A stretch of DNA of 64,000 bases, taken from assembly GCF_041381155.1 (NCBI RefSeq), contig NC_091143.1, positions 23,215,695 through 23,279,694 on the forward strand. The letters are read 5' to 3'. Of this stretch, positions 52,527 to 63,749 are shown piece after piece (within the stretch, counting starts at the first letter, position 1; each line of letters opens with the position of its first letter). This DNA comes from Argopecten irradians. Lineage: Eukaryota > Mollusca > Bivalvia > Pectinida > Pectinidae. The notes under the pieces were generated by a model that had not been told where the DNA came from, made no database searches, and worked only from the letters and a program-made list of their open reading frames with translations. A program made the translations under genes and the position numbers.

Positions 52527-52983
52527 GTATGTACATTGTGTTATGTAACATTACAGTATTCAAACCGTTGTTAAGGCTAACAAACTTTGGCCAATGTCAT
52601 CACTTGTCTCAAGATAAGCAATAACATAGGCAAAGCATGAAGTAAATTGTTTTCAATGAAAAAGTGATTCGATCATCTTTTTCAGAAAATCGTTTTCTTT
52701 TTAATCCTAGGTATATGGAGATTATAAACGAACAATTTAAGCAAGTGTGATGAAATGTGTTGATACATTGTAGAATGTTGCTGTACGTTCATATTTGTTT
52801 TTACTTATTTCGATTACTGTTTCTCGTCTTTCCTTACTCTAATTCTAGTGTGAATCGCCTGATTTGTTCTATTTAACCCCGTATATTTTGATACATGAAG
52901 GTGATATCTATTACACTTAACTGATGTTACCATTGCTGCTATATAAATACATTTGTATTTGTTTTTGTTTTGTTTTAGCAAAA

Positions 52984-54275
52984 ATGGATGGACTAAACCT
53001 AGCAATTATTGTCTCAGTGTGTGTTGGTGCAACTATCGCCTCAATTCTACCTCCCAACTACCCTCCTCCAGGCGACGATGGGGACATGTACCCTATGGGG
53101 CCAGGAGGTCCAGGGGTTATGGTACCTATGGGGCCGGAAGGGGGAATGTACCAAATGGGATCAGGAGGCGAAGGAGGTATGCTTCCCATTGGACTAGGAG
53201 GCCAAGGGGCTTTGTTACCTTTGGGACCTGGAAGCGAAGGAGCTATGCTTCCCATGGGACCAGGAGGTCAAGGGGCTATGGTACAAATGGGCCCAGGAGA
53301 AGACGGAGGTATGATCGCCATGGGACCTGGACCGATTGCGCCAGGATACCCAGGTTCTGTGGATGATGACCAGATGCCAATTATGAATGGTCCTATAGGA
53401 ACAGGACGTTCAACACCAGTAATGAATGGACCAGTAGTAGGTCACTCAGGAATGTTAATCAACGGTCAGGTTTCTGTGAGTTACCCTGGACTAGTCAGGA
53501 CAAATCATGTCGGCATTAAATTCCCTGAACACACAAGAAACGGCTTCATGGCAACTGTTGTATCTTCCAAAAATGGCCAGCTCACAATTCAGCCAGCCGT
53601 GAATACCTTTGCTAGACCAGGACAATCAGGGACCACTATCGTTAGACCAGGACAGTTAGGAGCCACCTTGGTCAGACAAGGACAGCCAAGAACCACCCTT
53701 TTCAGGACAGGATTACCGAGGATGGTGGGGCATCAGGGTCCCGTACTGCACCCCGCACTCCGACGAAAAGTTGTCTACCCAGTTATACCAAGACGTGGTA
53801 AGCTTTAAATGATTATATATGAACAAATGATAATCTCTACACATATTGGGTAACTATCGCTTGATAGGGAGTACTCTTCATGTCAGAGACAACAAGATAA
53901 GTACAAGTGAATTATGTTGGCATTGATTTTGATTCGAACAAAAGTTTATTTAAGAAAATTACCTTCGCCCGAATATTTCCTCGTTTCTCCATATCAGATT
54001 ATGTAAATTGAAGATACAACAAAGATAAAACCTAACTCAATTATATACAAATATTTCTTCCAATAATGTACCGTTATTTAGAGTTTTCATTATTTACAAA
54101 CACCTTTCCGTTATCTAATTGATATAATAAAATAGTCTAAGAATGTGGAATAATGAACGTCAGGTATATTATTGAACACATAATAGTGAATGAAATTGAG
54201 GATTTATTGATTATACCGAATCATGATCATCAATCATGGAAACTTATCGAAATTAATTTTTCCACAGGTTATTGA
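52984..54275 (+). CDS. Gene 4: secreted Met/Gly/Pro-rich repeat protein (273 aa)
   Basis: Coding exons are 52984-53797 and 54268-54275, joined in phase 1 (donor GTAAGC, acceptor TTTTTCCACAG). The second adds only GY before TGA. Residues 1-20 are the signal peptide. Residues 35-113 hold eight copies of an 11-residue repeat of the form M-x-x-M-G-x-G-x-x-G-G/A (one copy shortened to 9). A DDD patch is at 127-129, the conserved block HTRNGFMATVVSSKNG at 183-198, four roughly 10-residue xRPGQxGTT repeats at 210-249, and RRKVVYPVIP at 260-269. There are no cysteines after the signal peptide. It is probably an extracellular structural or matrix protein. An in-frame ATG at 52924 lies in the intron pyrimidine tract and is not the start. 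A poly(A) signal AATAAA is at 54613-54618. Confidence 0.88.
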
Positions 54276-56231
54276 ATCCCGTGATAGAGCCCACTGTATC
54301 ATCAGACATTGGAATTTACTGGCGTAATTCATTTCCATGGTAATCTAAAGCATAAAGAACTTTACATTACGTCTGACATATACAATGCATGATCATACAA
54401 GTGAACGTCATTAGAACGAAAAACACCATCCGGATGAGGCGAGAATGGGAAGGGCAAACAAATATGCAATTCAATGCAGCACAGCTTTCATCGTCATCCA
54501 TGAACGAATCCGTAATTTACCTCACATATATGTATCTGTGTCATGAACTTTTGTGGTTTCTGTGTTTTGTAAACTTTATCGTTTGTTTTATTTAAATGTT
54601 TAAATTTTATATAATAAAATATATTTTTCTACAAAGTGTATGCTTGACTTGTATTGTTTTAAATTATCATTTTGATAACAAAAACTATCATTAACCCAAA
54701 ATAAATCGGACGAAAGCGACAATCACCATAAATAACACGGATTACCCAACGTCTCCAAAGTGAGATTATTGTGGCGAAGAAAACGTAATGTTTACCTTGG
54801 TTCTAGCACAATGATTAAGGTTGCACTGCAGTCCTCAAATCTTCTGGATTACTGATTGGTTTGATGTGATCTACTCAAACAGAATGTATCATATATATGA
54901 TAGAACCACATTAGTAGATTATTACAACTTATCGCGTAAATAAAACATCATGATCTTGTTGGTTAGTAATCAACGCAGAAGATTTGTGTTGTTTTGCCAA
55001 TTCTTCCGATACGTCGGAATTGATATTGCCAGTGCAATGTGGCGATAAAAAGGAAACTACACAAGATCATAAAGAAAAAAAAAAGATTAATAACTTAATG
55101 TATTCAGTGAAAAACACACGTCAAAATTTATTTATAAACGTGAAAGGAAGAATCGTAGTTAAGTGACATGAGATAATCTTTTGTCGAATCCCGTATATTA
55201 AAATAAAATTTAGGAGGATGTTATTCATTCCATTGTAAAGAATGTCGTGAAAAAGGTAACGGATAGTTTTGATTCATTGATGGAGGCTGCAAAGCTCAAT
55301 CTTTCCAGATTACATATTGCTTTGGTATGAGCCACTTAAAATGTACGAAAAGTAGAAACAGGAACAACAAAACGTCACTGAAGCTTGTGTCTTTTGTATC
55401 TTCTAAAAAATAGCTTTACGAGTGTGAAACAATATTCCATATCCAACAACTCCGAGTTGTGTGACCTGTTTCTACTACAATGAAATCATCTACAAGAAGG
55501 CCAAAATAAGATGAATTTATTTTCCGACATATGCAAAAAAGGTGTAATAATGTCATCATAAGCAAACATTCAAAACTCTTAGTTGCTTAAAGAATGTATT
55601 AATAACAAATAATTTTTATTATGTTCAACACTTCACTTCCATGCATTCATACTCACTGAACGTCGTTTTGAATCGAGATTTCTATAGGCACGTGTACTTG
55701 AACAATTAACCGCAAAGTGATTGTTGTCGATCTACATTCGGAAATGTCTACGGCAAAGTGACATATACTTCCCGCCAAATAATTATCAAACCATTGTTAT
55801 AAATAAAATCCATACCTCACCTAGTCTGTGGCATTTAACTTGAAGAAATTTAAATTATTTTTTTCTAATAATTACATAAACGACTGGCAACTTGTTTGCC
55901 TTCTGTTTGCTGCTCATGTACTATTTTACCATAACACTTTGAAAATGTAACTTGTCCAGATTTACCATAGATTCATATAACTGATATTTCAATATAAAAT
56001 AAGACCCAAACTTTTTTTTATAAAATCTGTTTTCGTGCAAGTATCAACAGCTTTGAGACATCTTGGATAACCAAATCCGTTTCTGTTATCGCCATGAGTA
56101 TACAACAAATAAGATATAATCATTTCATGAAAATTATACACGGTGATGCAACAGCAATAATTATATTAACATATGTAAAAAGGTAAGAGTAAACGCAATG
56201 ATGTATAATATTTTTCTTTGTTTCATACTTA

Positions 56232-57244
56232 AACCGGCTTTCTGATTGGCAAATTCGTTTTTTGCATACTACTGTGAAAAAAATAAATAACAAGGACATA
56301 ATCATTCAGATCCCCCGCCAATGGAGATATCAAAGCTGAAGTAAGTTTGATTGTGGAGACTTATGTGTATGGAAAAAAATCAGGAAAAAGTGCAAAAAAT
56401 GAAAACCTAAAAATAGCAAAAGGTACTACTAGACAAAATTAATGTGTCTATGAAGTGGAAATATCTCTGCTGGTTTTAGAGTTATGCTCCGGAAATGAAC
56501 CTGCTACAAAAATATGATAATTTCAGCAATGTTTCTATGGTTACAGAAAAAAGCACAAAAAGCGAAAACCTAAAAATAGCAAAAGGCACTACTAGACCAT
56601 AAGAACAATGTGGCTATGAAGTTTTATGGAAATATCTCTGCTGGTTTTAGAGTTGTGCTCCGGAAACGATTCTTATACAAAAATCTGCCATTTTCAGCAA
56701 TGTTTCCATGGTTACGGAAAAAATGCAAAAAATGAAAACCTAAAAATAGCAAAAGGCACTACTAGACCATAAGACCAATGTGTGTGTGAAGTTTCGTGGA
56801 AATATCTCTACTGGTTTTACAGTTATGCTCCGGAAACCATTCGTACGGACGGACGGACGGACGGACGGACGGAACCCATTTGTATATCCCCCGCCAACGT
56901 CGTTGGGCGGGGGATAAAAATAATCCGAGAATGGTGCCAAATCCCGACATTATCGTGACGTTACAATAGAGACATTGACGTTGCGTATTGATTCGGAAAA
57001 AAAGAGTCTATTGGAAAATCATTTGAATAATACGAGTAAATATATTTCATTTTAACAAGTAGTCTAGAAAATTAATGAGAAGCATTGATGTCAATATATA
57101 TATTTTTTAATTTCATAGGGTTATAATAGAAATTTGGTTTGCAAATCTTTTATGCAGAATCCGCTACGCGGATTCGAACAGTTTGCAACCAAAATTTCTT
57201 TCATGCCCCGATGAAATAAAAAAAAAATAGTGACATCAGTGCTT
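56232..57244 (+). mobile_element. Foldback repeat family R1, copy 2, interrupted by the Pearl-like element
   Basis: It starts CCGGCTTTCTGATTGGC. After the insertion it continues GAGAATGGTGCC, TTGACGTTGCGTATTGATT, and ends with the foldback at 57080-57244, centred on AATCCGCTACGCGGATT. It is the same family and order as 28693-29055 in the opposite orientation. Confidence 0.7.
56310..56915 (+). mobile_element. Pearl-like (nonautonomous Helentron-type) element
   Basis: The 606-bp insertion starts ATCCCCCGCCAATGG and ends in the hairpin ATCCCCCGCCAACG / CGTTGGGCGGGGGAT (56886-56915). Its core is about 2.7 tandem copies of a 163-170 bp unit (TAAAAATAGC at 56408, 56571 and 56741), followed by seven ACGG repeats at 56845-56873. 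A roughly 160-bp tandem core plus an ACGG microsatellite is the published layout of bivalve Pearl elements. The matching site in unit 3 (63,800) lacks it. Confidence 0.7.
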
Positions 57245-57418
57245 GAATACAAAGCAAGTGTCATACCTTAACTAGTTCAATCCTGTTTTAGATTCAACGT
57301 GTGAACATGCAAATGATGTAACAAATGGATTAAAAAGTGTATTGGATTAACGGTGTTACACATATAATGCGATATATGTTCTACATGTACTACTAACGCA
57401 CAACATTCGATATATAGA

Positions 57419-57590
57419 GGTTACACAACGAGTGGTTGTTAAATATGGAATTTATTCCATACTAGTGAGTTATTTTTTAAAAGTTACAAAAGACACGAGC
57501 TGTGGCGAGTGTCTTTTGTAACATTTAAAAGAAAACTTACGAGTGTGGAATAAATGCCATATCGAATAACCACTCGTTGTCGTGTGACCT
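57419..57590. mobile_element. Foldback element R2
   Basis: The left arm AGGTTACACAACGAGTGGTT pairs with AACCACTCGTTGT and TGTGACCT on the right. The inner arms include TTACAAAAGACAC / GTGTCTTTTGTAA around a short loop. Single-arm relatives lie at about 55390-55480 and 62920-62985 (GTGTCTTTTGTA, TTACGAGTGTG, GTTGTGTGACCTGTTTCTAC). Confidence 0.55.
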
Positions 57591-57599
57591 GTTTCTACC

Positions 57600-59619
57600 A
57601 CAATTATATCCGTTTTTAGCCGATATAAATACGACGATGTGTTTGCCAATATATGCAAATAATTATAATAAGATGCAGAGATATTTTCATAAGCAAAAAA
57701 GTTCTAATTTATATTCAAAAAATCATATTTTGATAAAGAATCAATTCATATAAAAGTCTTCGAATTAGAAACTTTATGATGAAAAAATTCTCATTTAACG
57801 CATTATTAAAGTTATTTGTTTCAATGTTACTTAAAATATAACACTCTTTGTCGAACTATAAAAAACAGGCGCATAGCCGTGCCGTTTACTTCCCACCAAA
57901 TAATCATCAAGCTATTGCAAACAAGTTCAAGTCCGTTTCAGACTAATTTACTCTACCAAACTCACCAGTATTAAGATAGTTTTCCGTCAAAACGAGTTAC
58001 ACATATATTTATACTTCACATAAAAACGTCACGTTTTTGGCACATGCAATGACCTCGACGCATACTGTACGCTTTCCAACAGTAGTTTTGACGTCCGGCG
58101 GCGATCACGACATATATTGTTGCGTGACGTCACTCGATTACGGAAGACGTTGACAAATGAAATCGTTGCTTTGAGAAATAAATAGTACGTTCAAAGTTCA
58201 CCCTGTCAGCCAATCAGAATGCGTTTAGAGTTTATACCACGTGTGTGTTAATCAACAGCTGCATCGTTTATCTGAGTCCCCGAGAGTTTAATAATACCGA
58301 CTATTGTGGTTGAAATCTGTATCCATCAGTTTGAGACACACGTACCTGAATTTATAGGTTTGATGATTTTGAAATGATCTTGATGCGTGAACCATGCCAC
58401 CTATTTTCTTTCGATAATGGTAAAAATAATTTCTCACCTAATTATATTGTCTCGAGATAAAATATTGCCCGAGACAAAATTGATGGTCAGGACCCCTGCT
58501 TTATCTGGAGGGCTGGGACCCCTGTTTTATCTGGAGACAGTACTAATGAGCGGAAGCGTCCACTTCATCTGTCCATAACAATTATTGCCAGTAAGAAAAC
58601 AACTATTTGTTAATATGAATTCTGTTAACTAAGACAAGTCAAATAGTTCAAATGTCTATCCCGGTCAGTTTTGTCCTTGTTTTTTAAGATTTGGTTATCG
58701 CAAATGCCAAGAAGGAACCATGTCAAAATGTCAGTAGAAACCCGGCGTTTTTCACATTGGCTTGTGTATGTTGTCATTAAAACGTTCTGTCATTTATTTC
58801 TTTTTGCTAATTTCTGACCCATTGAGATGTGCTGATTTGTATTCATCGCGATGAAAGAGACATTACTGATATATCTTGAAATGACTATTAATTTGCTGAT
58901 ATACGCAATGTGAAAGGATACCATTACATATAAAAAAGAAGGTTGTACTATTTTATTCAAGGATATCCTTTGATTTATATTGATTAATACCATTTTTTAA
59001 GGAGGTTTCTGACAAATTCATTATGTTTAAATGCATTTCATTTGGCTTTTATTAACAAACTAAATCAACAAATGTACCACTTTATGTGCCCATATGGTGT
59101 TGGTACCATTTGCCAAAAGGAATCATACGGAGCAAGGGAAAGCAAAGCAAAGAAAAAATGGCTCTGACGTCATCAAGTCCTTAGAAGAGTATTATTTAAC
59201 AAGACGTAACATTGATAGATAATGTTAGGGTATACAGAGCTGGACCACTACGTTATGTCCTCCTCTCCAAGATCACTGGCTTATGGCTCCACAAGATATT
59301 GAAAGGCGTCAAATCTTACGCTTTATATCTAGGTCATACGTCATAATTTTATTTAAATAAATGAACAAACAAAAAATCAATTATTATTTTTTTCTTGTAT
59401 AGTTTAGTATTGCAAACGTTATTACTTGTCAAAATCGGGACATAATCGGGACATGTTTTTGGGACAATCTGTACATACATCATTATGTCGTAATATGTGG
59501 AAGGTCCATTCATTCACGGTACGAACGTCAAGGTGTACCTTTTGGTCCGTATTAGTTTAATACTATATCACGATTTCTAACCAAACACGAGTCCGTAATT
59601 TGTTCTAGTTTTAATATTA
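57600..59619. other. 3' part of unit 2, noncoding
   Basis: It holds sequence shared with unit 1 (58340-58870 with 47515-47930, 59130-59310 with 50000-50195). There is also a local direct repeat of GGACCCCTG(C/T)TTTATCTGGA at 58490-58540. No gene is visible. Confidence 0.5.
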
Positions 59620-60034
59620 TTTTCGGTTGCGACCTTCACCAATACTTTCATATTAACAAGTGTCAAACAGTTCAAATACTATATATCACATGCAATCTAA
59701 TTAAAATCTATATATTCATTTAGGTGTGTGTATATACAAATATGTAGTGTGTGTACATTGGTTGTAAATTATGGTAATGATATGACGACAGACGTTGGTG
59801 TTAGAAGTCCTGACAAGCTTAACAATTCCATCAGTAAATATTCAGTCGCATATATACATTTCATTACAACGACAACCCTTCGACCAGTACTTGTATAAAT
59901 GTATTACCATATTTTATAATTAGCTCAACTCCGTGACGTCATACGATAGCGAGGAGTTACATATCACGACGTAAGAACCTACTCATTTCCTTGCATGTTG
60001 ATGAAAACGCAGTTTGTCGTGTAAATCTATAGTT

Positions 60035-60146
60035 AGTCATGTTTGTACTTCCTGATATGGAACTGTATATAAAGTCGAGGGTTCTGACATGGTCATCACA
60101 TTCTTACAGCAGCAGTTACCACAGCAACCAACAGCTAGTAATCAAG
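60035..60146 (+). promoter_or_regulatory. Gene 5 core promoter module and 5' UTR exon
   Basis: AGTCAT is at 60035 and TATATAAAG at 60066-60074, nearly identical to gene 4. The likely start is near 60094. The noncoding exon ends at 60146 before GTATGT, and a 451-bp intron follows. TGACGTCA is at 59934-59941. Confidence 0.75.
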
Positions 60147-60602
60147 GTATGTACATTGTGTTATGTAACATTACCGTATTCTTACCGTTGTTAAGGCTAA
60201 CAAACTTTGGCCAATGTCATCACTTGTCTCAAGATAAGCAATAACATAGGCAAAGCATGAAGTAAATTGTTTTCGATGAAAAAGTGATTCAATCATCCTT
60301 TTAAGAAAATTGTTTTCCTTTTAAACCTAGGTATATGAAGATTCTAAACGAACAATTTTAAGCAACTTTGATGAAATGTGTTAATACATTGTAGAATGCT
60401 GCTGTACGTTCATATTCTTTTTACTTATTTCGATTACTGTTTCTCGTCTTTCTTTACTCTAATTCTAGTGTGAATCGCTTGATTTGCTCTATTTATCCCC
60501 GTATATTTGATACATGAAGGTGATATCTATTACATTTAACTGATGTTAATATTGCTGCTATATAAATACATTTGCATTTGTTTTTGTTTTGTTTTAGCAA
60601 AA

Positions 60603-61905
60603 ATGGATGGACTAAACCTGGCAATTATTGTCTCAGTGTGTGTTGGTGCAACTATCGCCTCAATTCTACCTCCCAACTACCCTCCTCCAGGCGACGATGG
60701 GGACATGTACCCTATGGGGCCAGGAGGTCCAGGGGTTATGGTACCTTTGGGACCGGAAGGGGGAATGTACCAAATGGGATCAGGAGGCGAAGGAGGTATG
60801 CTTCCCATTGGACTAGGAGGCCAAGGGGCTTTGTTACCTTTGGGACCTGGAAGCGAAGGAGCTATGCTTCCCATGGGACCAGGAGGTCAAGGGGCTATGG
60901 TACAAATGGGCCCAGGAGAAGACGGAGGTATGATCCCCATGGGACCTGGACCGATTGCGCCAGGATACCCAGGTTCTGTGGATGATGACCAGATGCCAAT
61001 AATGAATGGTCCTATAGGAGCAGGACGTTCAACACCAGTAATGAATGGACCAGTAGTAGGTCACCCAGGAATGTTAATCAACGGTCAGGTTTCTGTGAGT
61101 TACCCTGGACTGGTCAGGACAAATCATGTCGGCATCAAATACCCTGGACACACCAGAAACGGCTTCATGGCAACTGTTGTATCTTCCAAAAATGGCCAGC
61201 TCACAGTTCAGCCAGCCGTGAATACCTTTGCTAGACCAGGACAAAAAGGGACCACTATCGTTAGACCAGGACAGTTGGGAGCCACCTTGGTCAGGCAAGG
61301 ACAGCCAAGAACCACCCTTTTCAGGACAGGATTACCAAGGATGGTGGGGCATCAGAGTCCCGTACTGCACCCCGCACTCCGACGAAAAGTTGTCTACCCA
61401 GTTATACCAAGACGTGGTAAGCTTTAAATGATTACATATGAACAAATGATAATCTCTACACATATTGGGTAACTATCGCTTGATAGGGAGTACTCTTCAT
61501 GTCAGAGACAAAAAGATAAGTACAAGTGAATTATGTTGGCATTGATTTTTATTCGAACAAAAGTTTATTTAAGAAAATTACCTTCGCCCGAATATTTCCT
61601 CGTTTCTTCATATTAGATTATGTAAATTGAAGATACAACAAAGATAAAACCTAACTCAATTATATACAAATATTTCTTCCAGTAATGTACCGTTATTTAG
61701 AGTTTTCATTATTTACAAACACCTTTTCGTTATCTAATTAATATAATAAAATATAATCAAGATTGGAAAAATTGGATTAAGCTTGAACATCAGGTATATC
61801 ATTGAACACATAATAGTGAATGAAATTGAGGATTTATTGATTATACAGAATCATGATCATCAATCATGGAAACTTATCGAAATTTATTTTTCCACAGGTT
61901 ATTGA
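60603..61905 (+). CDS. Gene 5: secreted Met/Gly/Pro-rich repeat protein, recent duplicate of gene 4 (273 aa)
   Basis: Exons 60603-61416 and 61898-61905 have the same splice sites, phase and Gly-Tyr-TGA ending as gene 4. The product has the same domain order: signal peptide 1-20, eight 11-residue Met/Gly repeats, HTRNGFMATVVSSKNG, PGQxG repeats and RRKVVYPVIP. By eye I count about 19 base differences from gene 4 over the 814-base exon, roughly ten of them changing the protein at nine residues. Examples are F180Y and E182G, which restore the YPGHTR form also seen in gene 2. There are no breaks, so both copies look functional. The poly(A) signal is the weaker ATTAAA (62243-62248), where gene 4 has AATAAA. 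Confidence 0.88.
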
Positions 61906-63749
61906 ATCTCGTGATAGAGCCCACTGTATCATACGACATTGGAATTTACTGGCGTAATTCATTTCCATGGTAACCTAAAGCATAAAGAACTTTACATTAC
62001 GTCTGACATATACAATGCATGATCATACATGATCATCATTACAACGAAAAAACACCATCCGGATGAGGCGAGAATGGGAAGGGCAAACAAATATGCAATT
62101 CAATGCAGCACAGTTTTCATCGTCATCCATGAACAAATCCTCAATATACCTCACATATTTGTATCTGTGTCATGAACTTTTGTGGTTTCTGTGTTTTGTA
62201 AACTTTATCGTTTGTTTTATTTAAATGTTTAGATTTGATATAATTAAATATATTTTTCTACAAAGTGTATGCTTGGCTTGTGTTGTTTTAAATTATCATT
62301 TTGATAACAAATACTATCATTAACCCAAAATAAATTGGACGAAAGCGACAATGCCCAAAAATAACAAGGATTACCCAACGTCTTCAAAGTGAGATTATTG
62401 TGGCGAAGAAAACGTAATGTTTACCTTGGTTCTAGCACAATGAATCAGGTTGCACTGCAGTCCTCAAATCTCGCTCAAATAAAACATCATGATTTTGCTG
62501 GTTAATAATCAACGCAGAAGATTTGTGTTGTTTTGCCAATTCTTCCGATACGTCGGAATTGATATTGCCAGTGCAATGTGGCGATAAAAAGGAAACTACA
62601 CAAAATCATAAAGAAAAAAAAGAAGATTAATAACTTAATGTATTCAGTGAAAAACACACGTCAAAATTTATTTATAAACTTGAAAGGAAGAATCGTAGTT
62701 AAGTGATATGAAATAATCTTTTGTCGCATCACGTATATTAAAAAAAAATAGGAAGATGTTATTCCATTGTAAAGAATGTCGTGAAAAAGGTAACGGATAG
62801 TTTTGATTCATTGATGGAGAATGCAAAGCTCAATCTTTCCAGATTACATATTGCTTTGGTATGAGCCACTCAAAATGTACAAAAAGTAGAAACAGGAACA
62901 AAACGTCACTGAAGCCTGTGTCTTTTGTACTTCTAAAAAGTAGCTTTACGAGTGTGAAACAAAAGTTGTGTGACCTGTTTCTACTACAATGAAATCATCT
63001 ACAAGAAGGCCAAAATAAGATGAATTCATTTTCCGACATATGCAAAAAAGGGTATAATAATGTCATCATAAGCAAATATTAAAAAAATCTTAGTTGCTTA
63101 AAGAATGTATTAGTAACAAATCATTTTGATTATGTTCAACACTTCTCTTCCATGCATTCATACTCACTGAACGTTTTTTTGAATCGAGATTTCTATAGGT
63201 ACGTGTACTTGAACAATCAACCACAAAGTGATTGTTGTCGAACTGCATTCGATAATGTCTGCGGCAAAGTGACATCTACATCCCACCAAATAATTATCAA
63301 ACCATTGTAATAAATAAAATCCATACCTCACCTAGTCTGTGGCATTTAACTTGAAGAAATATAAATTATTATTTCTAATAATTACATAAACAACTGGCAA
63401 CTTGTTTGCCTTCTGTTTGCTGCTCATGTCCTATTTTACCATAACAAATGATATTTTGAAAATGGAACTTGTCCAGATTTACCCTAGATACATATCGCTG
63501 ATATTTCAATATAAAATAAAACCCAAACTTTTTATTACAAAATCTGTTTTCGTGCAAGTATCAACAGCTTTGAGACATCTTGGATAACCAAATCCGTTTC
63601 TGTTATCGCCATGAGTATACAACAAATAAGATATGATCATTTCACGAAAATTATACACGGTGATGCAACAGCAATAATTATATTAACATATGTAAAAAGG
63701 TAAGAGTAAACGCAATGATGTATAATATTTTTTCTTTGTTTCATACTAA

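Larger units (their letters stand above)
52012..59619 (+). repeat. Tandem segmental duplication, unit 2 (carries gene 4)
   Basis: Homology with unit 3 starts abruptly at TTCGGTTGC (52012 against 59620) and continues through promoter, introns, exons and 3' flank to the end of the window. The offset is 7,619 bp at the ATG and drops to about 7,511 bp near 55.7 kb, because unit 3 lacks about 100 bp seen at 54,850-54,940. Unit 2 also carries a Pearl-like insertion absent from unit 3. Confidence 0.85.

Noticed and set aside
52924-52983. In-frame upstream ATG adding 20 residues (MLPLLLYKYICICFCFVLAK) to gene 4, and the same at 60543 in gene 5
   Set aside because: It is encoded by the intron pyrimidine tract before TTTTAG. 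The other paralogues start at the ATG just after the acceptor with the conserved signal peptide.
53058-53255. Minus-strand frame of Pro-rich repeats opposite gene 4 (and 60677-60874 opposite gene 5)
   Set aside because: It is a shadow of the Gly/Pro-coding repeats on the plus strand.
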